Below the pieces are notes generated by a model. That model worked only from the letters and a program-made list of their open reading frames with translations, made no database searches and was not told where the DNA came from. Source: WTJY01 sp041568735 (GTDB taxonomy: Bacteria; Chloroflexota; Anaerolineae; Promineifilales; Promineifilaceae). From it: a stretch of DNA of 6,424 nt. The stretch lies in the NCBI GenBank assembly GCA_041568735.1, contig JBFFZG010000273.1:1-6424 (forward strand), in the 5' to 3' direction. Position 1 is the stretch's first letter; each line of letters starts with the position of its first letter. This document shows, piece after piece, positions 1-6,381 of the stretch. The translations under genes and the position numbers were made by a program.

Positions 1-624
1 CGACCAGCAGCGCCCCCACCCGCCCGTAGCGAACATGACCGCCTTGCCGTGGAAGATGTGAAAGGCACCGGTGGCGATTTCCACGGCCACGATGCCGCGT
101 ATGGTGTTGTCGACTCGAATCAGGTCGACGGCCTGAAATTCATCGTAAAAATTGACCTTGTTTTTAATGCACTGCTGGTAGAGGGTCTGCAAGATCATGT
201 GGCCGGTCCGGTCGGCGGCGTGGCAGGCGCGCTGCACCGGTTTGCCGGTCTCATTGTTCGTGTGGCCGCCAAACCGGCGCTGGGAGATCTTGCCGTTCGG
301 GTAGCGGTCAAATGGGAGCCCCATGTGCTCCAGCTCGATCACCGCGTCGATCGCTTCTTTGCAGAGCACGTCAACCGCGTCCTGGTCGGCCAGGTAATCC
401 GACCCCTTGACCGTGTCGTAGGCGTGCCACTCCCAGTGGTCCTCTTCCATATTGCCCAGGGCTGCTCCCACCCCACCCTGGGCCGCCCCGGTGTGGGAGC
501 GGGTCGGGTAGAGCTTGGAGATCACGGCGACGTCCGCACCGCGGCTGGCGTAGAGGGCGGCCATCAGGCCGGCCCCGCCTGCCCCGACGACAATTGCATC
601 ATGGGTATGTACGATAGGTTTCAT
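1..624 (-). CDS. sdhA: Succinate dehydrogenase flavoprotein subunit (N-terminal 208 residues, cut by window edge)
   Basis: Catalytic subunit of succinate:quinone oxidoreductase (complex II). It oxidises succinate to fumarate at a covalently bound FAD on the cytoplasmic side of the membrane and passes electrons to the SdhB iron-sulfur subunit. Visible in the translation: start MKPIVHTHDAIVVGAGGAGL, with the dinucleotide-binding GAGGAG at residues 14-19; RSHTGAAQGG at 42-51, where H44 matches the histidine that carries the 8-alpha-linked FAD in this family; FGGH at 118-121; HAADRTGH at 135-142; and FATGGWGR near 198-205. The start is well fixed: an in-frame TGA lies at 654-652 and no ATG, GTG or TTG occurs in frame between it and the ATG at 624-622. 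It follows sdhD after 59 bases. A GAGAG possible ribosome-binding site lies 11 bases before the start. The remaining two thirds of the protein and probably sdhB lie past position 1. Family assignment is firm; a fumarate reductase role cannot be excluded from sequence alone. Confidence 0.96.
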   Translation of the reverse strand, partial: MKPIVHTHDAIVVGAGGAGLMAALYASRGADVAVISKLYPTRSHTGAAQGGVGAALGNMEEDHWEWHAYDTVKGSDYLADQDAVDVLCKEAIDAVIELEHMGLPFDRYPNGKISQRRFGGHTNNETGKPVQRACHAADRTGHMILQTLYQQCIKNKVNFYDEFQAVDLIRVDNTIRGIVAVEIATGAFHIFHGKAVMFATGGWGRCWS

Positions 625-683
625 AGCGCTTTTCGCTCTCTTTTTTTGGCATCAGGTGGTGGCGCGGCCTGCCGGGGCGCGGC

Positions 684-1070
684 TTAACCGGCCGGGAATG
701 TGGCGATGGCGACGGCCGACCAGATGATCGTCGCCACGACAAATACCCCCAGGATGTAATAAATCACCTTCATGACCGCCTCATTGTGGATGTAATCTTC
801 CAGGATGTTGCGCAGGCCGTTGTACCCGTGCGAAACGGCGAAGATGAGCAGCAGCATGTCGTAGACCCGCCAGCCCCAGGATTTCCATTGATCGGCGACG
901 AACTGGAGGGTCAGCGAGTGCACGCTGTTGATCACGAGCTGGATCATGATGTGACCGACCGCCAGGAAGAGCAGCATGACCCCGGAGAGGCGCATATAGA
1001 GGTAGGCATACCGCTCGAATTTCTGCCGGGTCGAGATTGTTTTTGGCGTGGAATGAATGGTGGTCGTCAT
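684..1070 (-). CDS. sdhD: Succinate dehydrogenase membrane anchor subunit SdhD (cytochrome b-binding)
   Basis: A 128-residue membrane subunit that, with SdhC, anchors SdhA/SdhB and helps form the quinone and haem b sites. Three hydrophobic segments are visible at about residues 27-48, 69-90 and 101-124. The first carries RLSG (27-30) and H40; the second carries SHGYNGLR (80-87), in which H81 is a likely haem ligand. This H-x-x-N-G-L-R motif also occurs in SdhC and is common in two-subunit anchors. The start MTTTIHSTPK at 1070 is chosen because a strong GGAGGG ribosome-binding site sits eight bases upstream, and because the longer in-frame reading back to 1247 would overlap sdhC by about 170 bases with unrelated charged sequence. 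sdhC ends five bases upstream, so the two are probably translationally coupled. The C and D labels follow gene order; low sequence conservation in anchor subunits makes the letter less certain than the role. Confidence 0.88.
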   Translation of the reverse strand: MTTTIHSTPKTISTRQKFERYAYLYMRLSGVMLLFLAVGHIMIQLVINSVHSLTLQFVADQWKSWGWRVYDMLLLIFAVSHGYNGLRNILEDYIHNEAVMKVIYYILGVFVVATIIWSAVAIATFPAG

Positions 1071-1075
1071 CAGAT

Positions 1076-1540
1076 CTACCCTCCGGCGCTGGTCAGGTAA
1101 TTGTTGATATCCGGAATCGCCCAGCAATTCGCTACTTCGCCACAGTAATCGAAGATCCCGATGGTCAGCATGATACCGAGCGGGACAAAAATCAAAAGGA
1201 AGATCACCCAGATCAGATAGGCGCTTTTCTGCTGGTACTTCCACCACTCCGGCTTGAAATCGAGCAGCGTGATGCGCAGCCCGTTCAGGGCGTGGTAGAG
1301 AACGGCCGCCAGGACGCCGATTTCCCCCAGACCGAAAAGCGGGTGCTTAAAGACGTCGATCGTCCAGGAATACACTTCGGGGGCGAAGGTGGCGTTTGCC
1401 GTGTCCCAGACATGGACGGTCAGGAAGCCCAGGATGGCCAGGCCGGAAATCCGGTGGGCGACCCAGCTCCAATGACCGATGTTGCCGCGGTAGCGCACCC
1501 CTTCGACCAGCGTGGTGCGCAGACCAGAAATGGAAGCCAT
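1076..1540 (-). CDS. sdhC: Succinate dehydrogenase cytochrome b subunit SdhC
   Basis: A 154-residue membrane anchor subunit of complex II and the first gene of the sdh operon seen here. Three hydrophobic segments lie at about residues 26-47, 68-92 and 107-131. HWSWVAHRISG (23-33) matches the H-R-x-S/T-G signature of the SdhC/cytochrome b556 family. YHALNGLR (82-89) holds H83, the expected haem b ligand, and H43 in the first helix is a second candidate. The length is slightly above the usual 120-140 residues because of a loop between helices 1 and 2 and a C-terminal extension (about 131-154) with two cysteines (C133, C139) of unknown purpose. The ATG at 1540 has a near-ideal GGAGG five bases upstream. 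The stop codon lies five bases before sdhD, whose ribosome-binding site is inside the last sdhC codons. Transcription probably starts near 1707, giving a leader of about 167 bases. Confidence 0.92.
   Translation of the reverse strand: MASISGLRTTLVEGVRYRGNIGHWSWVAHRISGLAILGFLTVHVWDTANATFAPEVYSWTIDVFKHPLFGLGEIGVLAAVLYHALNGLRITLLDFKPEWWKYQQKSAYLIWVIFLLIFVPLGIMLTIGIFDYCGEVANCWAIPDINNYLTSAGG
1079..1084 (-). promoter_or_regulatory. Ribosome-binding site of sdhD (GGAGGG)
   Basis: GGAGGG on the minus strand, eight bases before the ATG at 1070 and inside the 3' end of sdhC. It decides the sdhD start in favour of 1070 over the longer reading from 1247, and its position inside sdhC suggests coupled translation. 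Confidence 0.8.
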
Positions 1541-1545
1541 AATCT

Positions 1546-1550
1546 CCTCC
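1546..1550 (-). promoter_or_regulatory. Ribosome-binding site of sdhC (GGAGG)
   Basis: GGAGG (within GGAGGAG, 1550-1544) on the minus strand, five bases before the sdhC ATG at 1540. It is the strongest Shine-Dalgarno match in the window and fits high expression of a core respiratory operon. Confidence 0.85.
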
Positions 1551-1696
1551 GTAAATCGCGTGCGATCATTGTTCGTGCCGGCCGTTTTGGCGGACGGCTT
1601 CAGGTTTCATATTGTAAGGATGATTGCCGGATTTGACACCCCAAAATCCCGAATTGGCGCCGCCGCCGATCGAAAAAGGAAGCTGCAAGGGCACCT

Positions 1697-1714
1697 TTGT
1701 GAAAATCGGCACAA
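1697..1714. promoter_or_regulatory. CRP-family-like operator palindrome
   Basis: Inverted repeat TTGTG-N8-CACAA. Read as TGTGA-N6-GCACA (1698-1713) it matches 9 of 10 bases of the classical CRP consensus TGTGA-N6-TCACA. It lies just downstream of the predicted sdh -10 box, centred near +2 of the predicted start, a position at which a bound protein would usually repress. The match is read directly from the sequence; the regulator and the effect are inference. Confidence 0.4.
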
Positions 1715-1742
1715 TTTTAGCATAAATCACAGACCCCGTTAA
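1714..1742 (-). promoter_or_regulatory. Sigma-70-type promoter of sdhCDA, extended -10
   Basis: On the minus strand, TTAACG (1742-1737; 4 of 6 to TTGACA), a 17-base spacer, then TAAAAT (1719-1714; 5 of 6 to TATAAT). TGC directly before the -10 gives an extended -10 (TG-N-TAAAAT). The start would be near 1707, leaving a leader of about 167 bases before sdhC. No experimental evidence is available here. Confidence 0.55.
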
Positions 1743-1765
1743 ATAATCTAACCGGCAGCCAGCGT

Positions 1766-1794
1766 TTAGCGGCCGGAAGCCGTTGGGGTAAAAT
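1766..1794 (+). promoter_or_regulatory. Possible promoter of aacS (weak -35)
   Basis: TAAAAT at 1789-1794 (5 of 6 to TATAAT) with TTAGCG at 1766-1771 (3 of 6 to TTGACA) and a 17-base spacer. Predicted start is near 1801, about 72 bases before the aacS ATG. The weak -35 suggests either low basal activity or dependence on an activator. Confidence 0.35.
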
Positions 1795-1872
1795 ATCCGG
1801 GCGCCGGCTGGTGGGCCGCCGCAATTCCCAAACAGATAGTCCGAAAAAACCCCGTCGACCAAAGGTGTTCCC

Positions 1873-3858
1873 ATGACCGATTTGACCGAAGGCGCCCTGC
1901 TCTGGACCCCCTCCGCCACCACCATCGAGGAAGCGAATCTGACCCGATTCCGCCGCTGGCTGGCCGCCGAGCAGGGGCGGTCGTTCGTCGATTACGATGA
2001 CATGTGGCGCTGGTCGGTCACCGAAATCGGCCCCTTCTGGCAGGCGATCTGGGATTTTTGCGGCGTGCGGGCCTCCCGGACGGCCGCCGCTCCCCTCGCG
2101 GAGAAAAAAATGCCTGGCGCCAGCTGGTTCCCCGGCGCACGGCTCAACTACGCCGAAAATATTTTCGCCCGCATGACAGCCGACCGGCCGGCCCTGCTCT
2201 ATCAAAACGAAGGGCAGCTGCTCGTCGCGATTTCCTGGGAGTCCCTCGCCGCACAGACCCGTTCGCTTCAGGACACCCTGCGCGCGCTCGGGGTCGGCCG
2301 GGGGGATCGGGTCGTGGCCTACCTGCCCAACATCCCCGAAGCGATCGTCGGGCTGCTGGCCGTGACCGGCCTGGGGGCGATCTGGTCGAGCAGTTCGCCG
2401 GATTTCGGCCCGCGCAGCGTGCTCGACCGCTTCAGCCAGATCGAGCCGAAGGCGCTCCTGGCCGTCGACGGCTACGCCTACAACGGCACCTGGTACGACC
2501 GGCGGCCGGTCGTGGCCGAGCTCCAGGCGGCCCTTCCCACCCTCGAACACACGATTCTCATCCCGCAGGGGGACGAGAAAGAGCCGCTGTCGGACATGAG
2601 CCGGACGATCTGGTGGGGAGAGGTTCTCGAGCGGCACGCCCACGACGGCCCCCTTATTTTCGAGCAGGTGCCGTTTGACCATCCCCTGTGGGTCCTTTAC
2701 TCGTCCGGCACCACCGGCCTGCCCAAGCCGATCGTCCAGGGGCATGGCGGGATCCTGCTCGAACATCTCAAAGCCCTGACCCTGCACAACGACCTGAAGC
2801 CGGGGGATCGCTTTTTCTGGTTCACCAGCACCGGCTGGATGATGTGGAACTATCTCGCCGGCAGCCTGCTGACCGGCTGCACGGCCATTCTCTACAACGG
2901 CAGCCCCGGTTTTCCGTCCCTCGACGCCCTGTGGGCGCTGGGCGAAGCCGCCGGCATGACCTATTTCGGCCTCTCTCCGGCCTTCGTCCAGGCCTGCCAG
3001 AAGGCGGGCATCCGGCCGAACCGCAGCCACGACCTGAGCCGCATTCGCGGCGTCGGCTCGACCGGCGCTCCGCTGCCAGTCACCGGCTTCCAGTGGATCT
3101 ACGAGAACATTCACGGCGACCTGGCCCTGGAATCGCTCAGCGGTGGGACCGACCTCTGCACCGCTTTCGTCGGCGGCTGCCGGGTCAAACCAATCCATGC
3201 CGGGGAGATCCAGGGAGCGTCGCTGGGGGCCAGTGTGCAGGCCTTCGATCCGGCCGGGGAGCCGATCGTGGGCGAGGTCGGCGAGCTGGTCATCACCGAG
3301 CCGATGCCCTCGATGCCCCTTTACCTGTGGAACGACCCGGACGGCAGCCGCTATCTGTCGAGCTATTTTGAGATGTTTCCCGGCATCTGGCGCCACGGAG
3401 ACTGGATCAAGTTCAACGAGCGGGGGGGCTGCGTCATCTACGGCCGCTCCGACTCGACCATCAATCGCCGGGGGATCCGCATGGGGACAAGCGAAATCTA
3501 CCAGGCGGTCGAGGGGCTGCCGGAGGTGCTCGACAGCCTGGTCATCGACCTGGAGATGCTCGGCCGGGACTCCTACATGCCCCTCTTCGTCGTCCTGAGG
3601 CCGGGGCACGAGCTGACCGGCGAGCTGAAGCAGGCCATCAACCAGCGGCTGCGCACCGATATTTCCCCCCGCCACGTGCCGGACGACATTTTCCAGGTGG
3701 AGCAGATCCCCTACACCCTCAGCGGCAAAAAGATGGAGATTCCCATCCGCCGCATTCTGCTCGGCCAGCCGATCGAAAAGGCGGCCAACCCCGGGGCCAT
3801 GCGCAATCCGGAATCGCTGGCCTATTTTGTCGAGCTGGCCGGCCGTCTGAACGCGTGA
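1873..3858 (+). CDS. aacS: Acetoacetyl-CoA synthetase (acetoacetate-CoA ligase)
   Basis: A cytoplasmic ANL-superfamily ligase: acetoacetate + ATP + CoA gives acetoacetyl-CoA + AMP + PPi (EC 6.2.1.16). At 661 residues it has the normal family length. The N-terminal part (LWTPSATTIEEANLTRF, 10-26; WRWSV at 45-49; WFPGARLNYAENIF, 85-98) is characteristic of AacS rather than acetyl-CoA synthetase. Core motifs in order: YSSGTTGLPKP (276-286, phosphate loop), STGWMMWN (319-326), SGGTDLCTAF (423-432), RHGDW (507-511, ribose-binding Asp510), and GRSDSTINRRGIRMG (524-538, hinge region). Near the C-terminus, SGKKME (617-622) contains Lys619, the expected lysine for the adenylation half-reaction. The ATG has AAGGTG five bases upstream and is the first in frame. 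It stands alone, diverging from sdh. The product can be split by thiolase to acetyl-CoA, so a role in acetoacetate, leucine or polyhydroxybutyrate breakdown is likely; which one cannot be told from this window. Confidence 0.95.
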   Translation: MTDLTEGALLWTPSATTIEEANLTRFRRWLAAEQGRSFVDYDDMWRWSVTEIGPFWQAIWDFCGVRASRTAAAPLAEKKMPGASWFPGARLNYAENIFARMTADRPALLYQNEGQLLVAISWESLAAQTRSLQDTLRALGVGRGDRVVAYLPNIPEAIVGLLAVTGLGAIWSSSSPDFGPRSVLDRFSQIEPKALLAVDGYAYNGTWYDRRPVVAELQAALPTLEHTILIPQGDEKEPLSDMSRTIWWGEVLERHAHDGPLIFEQVPFDHPLWVLYSSGTTGLPKPIVQGHGGILLEHLKALTLHNDLKPGDRFFWFTSTGWMMWNYLAGSLLTGCTAILYNGSPGFPSLDALWALGEAAGMTYFGLSPAFVQACQKAGIRPNRSHDLSRIRGVGSTGAPLPVTGFQWIYENIHGDLALESLSGGTDLCTAFVGGCRVKPIHAGEIQGASLGASVQAFDPAGEPIVGEVGELVITEPMPSMPLYLWNDPDGSRYLSSYFEMFPGIWRHGDWIKFNERGGCVIYGRSDSTINRRGIRMGTSEIYQAVEGLPEVLDSLVIDLEMLGRDSYMPLFVVLRPGHELTGELKQAINQRLRTDISPRHVPDDIFQVEQIPYTLSGKKMEIPIRRILLGQPIEKAANPGAMRNPESLAYFVELAGRLNA

Positions 3859-3875
3859 AGCCAGCTGGCAGAGCA

Positions 3876-3904
3876 TTGAACCGGCCCGCCGAATTCTCTA
3901 TACT
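3876..3904 (+). promoter_or_regulatory. Sigma-70-type promoter of the WD40 lipoprotein gene
   Basis: TTGAAC (3876-3881; TTGA conserved, 4 of 6) and TATACT (3899-3904; 5 of 6) separated by exactly 17 bases, in a locally AT-rich stretch only 18 bases after the aacS stop. The predicted start is near 3911, giving a leader of about 79 bases. This argues that the lipoprotein gene is transcribed on its own, although read-through from aacS is possible because I see no convincing terminator between them. Confidence 0.6.
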
Positions 3905-3989
3905 TTATTCATTCGATTCAAGCATTTAGAAAACCATCTTTTGCCGTCGCCAACGCATGGAATCCGGATCGCGTTCCGGGTGAGGGTCC

Positions 3990-6215
3990 ATGAAGCGCCT
4001 GCTGTTTACCCCTTGCCTGATCCTGCTCTGGGCCTGTTCACCACCACCGGTTTCGGACCTGGAAACACCGCCTGCCACGGCAAATATCCGGGTTTCGCCG
4101 ATCCCAACCCGGACAGCTGAGCCGGTCGCCACCGGCCCCACACCGACCACGCCGCCTTTCACGGCCACCTTTGCGGCAGCGGCACCACCTTCCCCGGAAC
4201 CGACGACAGATCTGCTAACTCCAACTCCTCGTCCACCGGCCGCCGACAGCGCCCTGGCGTTGGCTGCCTGGGCCGGTATCGGCACCCCGCTGCCGCCGGC
4301 GGCCGTGATATCCCCGGAAAACCTCGGCCGGCTGCAGGAAGTTGGCCGCTGGGGGCGCGGCCGGGTGCTGGATGCCGCCTTCGCCCCGGATGGCGCCATC
4401 CTTTACGTGCTGACCGGCCAGGGGGTCTACCACGTCGACACGGCCGCAGGGGATCATCTCGCCTTCTATCCCCATGGACGCCCCCTGGAAGCGATGGCCC
4501 TTTCTTCCGACGGCGGGATTCTGGCAGTGGCCCCGGCCGGTCCGGAGAGAACGATTGAACTGCGGGACGCCTCGAGCCATGGCCTGCTCATGGTCTTCTA
4601 TCCTTTTGAGGAACCGACCAGAGTGAGCCGGCTGGTGTTCAGCCAGGACGGCAGGACGCTCTTCGTCCTCTCGGCCCCTTTCGTTCGAGCCGGATCTCGT
4701 GTGCCATCCTTTGTGACCGCCTGGGATATCGCCGGCGGCCAGGTGATTTTCCGGCTGGACCGGGCTAGCGGATTTTCTTTCGACCCGCTATCCGGGCTGG
4801 CCGGCACGCTGGACGAGCGGACCGTTCAGCTCTGGCATTGGCGGAACAACCGGTTTGAAAAAGGGGAGGCGCTGGAGATTCCCCGTGGGATCGAAGCCGA
4901 TCCCGGGATCCTGACCCTATCTCCCGAAGGCCGCTTCGCTGCCCTGGCCGACGGCCCCTGGAACCGGCAGATCGCCGTCTGGCGGATCGCCGATCGGGAG
5001 CTTCTCTACATTCTCAACCGCCGACTGTCCGGCGGGCGACCAAAACTCGGTGCTCTGTCCCTGATCAGCGGTCCGGGACGAAACCAGACCCGCCACGTCC
5101 ACTTCAGCCCCGACTCGACCCTGCTGGCGACGACCACCGGTTTCCAGGAGCTCACTCTCTGGCAGACTGACAGCGGAAGCCAGGTCAGGGTTCTGCCGCA
5201 GGCCGGGGAAGTCAGTCTCTTTTCACCCGATGGACAGGCGGTGGCAGCCTGGCATCATACGCTGAGCCTGTGGGCGGTCGAAGACGGCCGGCTGATTCAT
5301 ACCCTGTCCGACCACATGGGTTCCATCAGCGACCTGGCCATCATTCCACCACGAGAGCTCATCGCCGCTGCCTCCTGGGATGGGTTTGTCTATTTGCGCG
5401 ATTGGCGCAGCGGCCGCCTCACCGGCCGTCTCCACGCGGGGGTCAATAATGACGGGGCGTATGCCGGGCCGTCAGCTGCCGCCATCGACGTGTCAGCCGA
5501 TGGGCAGATCCTGGTATCGGCGGCCAATGACGCGTTCCGCCGCTGGCAGCTGGCGGATGGCACCATGGCCGAACTGCCGGCCGACCAGCGAGAATATGTC
5601 GCCCCGTTCATTCTCATTTCACCCGACGGCCGGTTGATCCTGGGGAAAGAACACGATACAGCAGGCTATCTCTGGAAAGCTCCGCTGTACGATCTGGTCG
5701 AACGTCCCCTGTACAGTCCCCATGCCATGGCTTTCTCGCCAGATGGACAGGTGGTTGCCACGGCCCTGTTCTTCCAGGAAGATGTCAGCCTGTGGGAGCC
5801 GGCCTCGGGCGCGATTCACCCCCTCCCCTTGCCGGCCGACCCGGCCGACCCGGGCACGGTCGAATCATTCGCCTTTTCCCTGGATGGAAAGTCCCTCTTT
5901 GGAGCGACCGATCGCGGGTATATTCTGGCCTGGGAGGTGGAGGGGTCGACGGCCGGCCGGCTCTACGCCGCCCCGCCCGTGAAAGAGGGATCCGCTTTCG
6001 GGGCTGTGACCGCCGTGTCACCAGATCAGTCGATCCTGGCCACGACAGCCGGCAGCCGGATCGATTTTCGCGAGCCGGCCAGCGGCGCTCACCTGCACTC
6101 GATCACGACCGGGGCCCGGGTCCTGAGCATGACCTTCACACCGGACGGCCGCTTTCTGGTCACCGGCCATGAGGATGGGGTCGTCCGTTTCTGGGGAGAA
6201 CGCGAAGATAGTTGA
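3990..6215 (+). CDS. Secreted WD40-repeat lipoprotein, probable double beta-propeller
   Basis: A 741-residue protein of unknown specific function. Residues 1-15 are a lipoprotein signal peptide (MKRLLFTPCLILLWA) followed by C16, the likely lipidated cysteine; Trp at -2 is unusual in a lipobox. Residues 17-105 are a Pro/Thr-rich, low-complexity spacer that would hold the rest away from the membrane. From about 120 to the end I count 14 WD40-like units, recognised by the recurring (F/L/V)SPDG turn and a later hydrophobic W/F strand. Turns are seen at 131, 171, 217, 310, 372, 411, 501, 543, 582, 629, 676 and 716, with degenerate units near 260 and 452. Fourteen units fit two seven-bladed propellers. 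No catalytic domain is evident, so binding or scaffolding at the outer face of the membrane is the natural inference. The ATG follows GAGGG at a short three-base spacing. It is monocistronic as far as seen. Confidence 0.87.
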   Translation: MKRLLFTPCLILLWACSPPPVSDLETPPATANIRVSPIPTRTAEPVATGPTPTTPPFTATFAAAAPPSPEPTTDLLTPTPRPPAADSALALAAWAGIGTPLPPAAVISPENLGRLQEVGRWGRGRVLDAAFAPDGAILYVLTGQGVYHVDTAAGDHLAFYPHGRPLEAMALSSDGGILAVAPAGPERTIELRDASSHGLLMVFYPFEEPTRVSRLVFSQDGRTLFVLSAPFVRAGSRVPSFVTAWDIAGGQVIFRLDRASGFSFDPLSGLAGTLDERTVQLWHWRNNRFEKGEALEIPRGIEADPGILTLSPEGRFAALADGPWNRQIAVWRIADRELLYILNRRLSGGRPKLGALSLISGPGRNQTRHVHFSPDSTLLATTTGFQELTLWQTDSGSQVRVLPQAGEVSLFSPDGQAVAAWHHTLSLWAVEDGRLIHTLSDHMGSISDLAIIPPRELIAAASWDGFVYLRDWRSGRLTGRLHAGVNNDGAYAGPSAAAIDVSADGQILVSAANDAFRRWQLADGTMAELPADQREYVAPFILISPDGRLILGKEHDTAGYLWKAPLYDLVERPLYSPHAMAFSPDGQVVATALFFQEDVSLWEPASGAIHPLPLPADPADPGTVESFAFSLDGKSLFGATDRGYILAWEVEGSTAGRLYAAPPVKEGSAFGAVTAVSPDQSILATTAGSRIDFREPASGAHLHSITTGARVLSMTFTPDGRFLVTGHEDGVVRFWGEREDS

Positions 6216-6254
6216 ATATTCGACAACGGGCGAGACCCTGTCGGCACCTCCTGG

Positions 6255-6291
6255 AGCCAGGCGGTCGGATCATCCCTCCAGCATCCTGGCT
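6255..6291 (+). other. Possible hairpin downstream of the lipoprotein gene
   Basis: AGCCAGG (6255-6261) and CCTGGCT (6285-6291) are perfect 7-base inverted repeats around a 23-base loop, 40 bases after the stop codon. No T-run follows, so it is not a standard intrinsic terminator; it may only stabilise the transcript end or be chance. Confidence 0.25.
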
Positions 6292-6375
6292 GGACCGTTC
6301 GCGTGCGGCCGGGCAATTCCTGTTTCTTCCGGTGAGCCGGCTGCCCCGCGCACCCTGATTTTCCGAGAAATGGCC

Positions 6376-6381
6376 TATAAT
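6376..6381 (+). promoter_or_regulatory. Perfect -10 hexamer (TATAAT) near the right edge
   Basis: A consensus TATAAT lies 160 bases after the lipoprotein stop. The base stretch where a -35 would fall (6353-6358, CCCTGA) is a poor match. If used, transcription would start near 6388 and serve a gene outside the window. The rest of 6216-6424 shows no credible gene. Confidence 0.35.

Larger units (their letters stand above)
1541..1872. other. Divergent intergenic region between sdhC and aacS
   Basis: 332 bases separating two divergently transcribed operons; I see no credible protein or RNA gene in it. From left to right it holds the sdhC ribosome-binding site; a 12-base inverted repeat ATCGC-GT-GCGAT (1555-1566); a short hairpin-forming repeat GCCGT/ACGGC (1581-1585 and 1594-1598); a CRP-like palindrome (1697-1714); the sdh promoter (1714-1742); and a weaker rightward promoter (1766-1794). 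The predicted -35 boxes of the two promoters are about 24 bases apart, so one bound regulator could affect both directions. Confidence 0.7.

Noticed and set aside
49..687. A 212-codon open frame on the plus strand opposite sdhA
   Set aside because: It is antisense to a clear SdhA sequence with the FAD and flavinylation motifs, and its product has no recognisable features.
684..1247. A longer SdhD starting at 1247
   Set aside because: The extra 59 residues overlap sdhC out of frame and look random. The start at 1070 has a strong ribosome-binding site and gives a normal-sized anchor subunit.
1633..1638. Perfect TTGACA on the plus strand in the intergenic region
   Set aside because: No -10-like hexamer occurs 15-19 bases downstream, and it lies about 235 bases before aacS, inside the predicted sdh leader.
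1566..1925. A 119-codon minus-strand frame across the intergenic region into aacS
   Set aside because: It runs through both predicted promoters, has no ribosome-binding site and no recognisable protein features. Only its last 14 codons are noted, as a weak leader frame.
3860..3869. GCCAGCTGGC palindrome after the aacS stop as a terminator
   Set aside because: It is a perfect 10-base palindrome with no loop and no T-run, so it cannot act as an intrinsic terminator as it stands.
1717..3876. A 719-codon open frame on the minus strand covering all of aacS
   Set aside because: It mirrors the aacS coding frame, a common effect of GC-rich codon use. Its translation shows no recognisable family and is rich in compositionally biased sequence, while the plus strand has every AacS motif.
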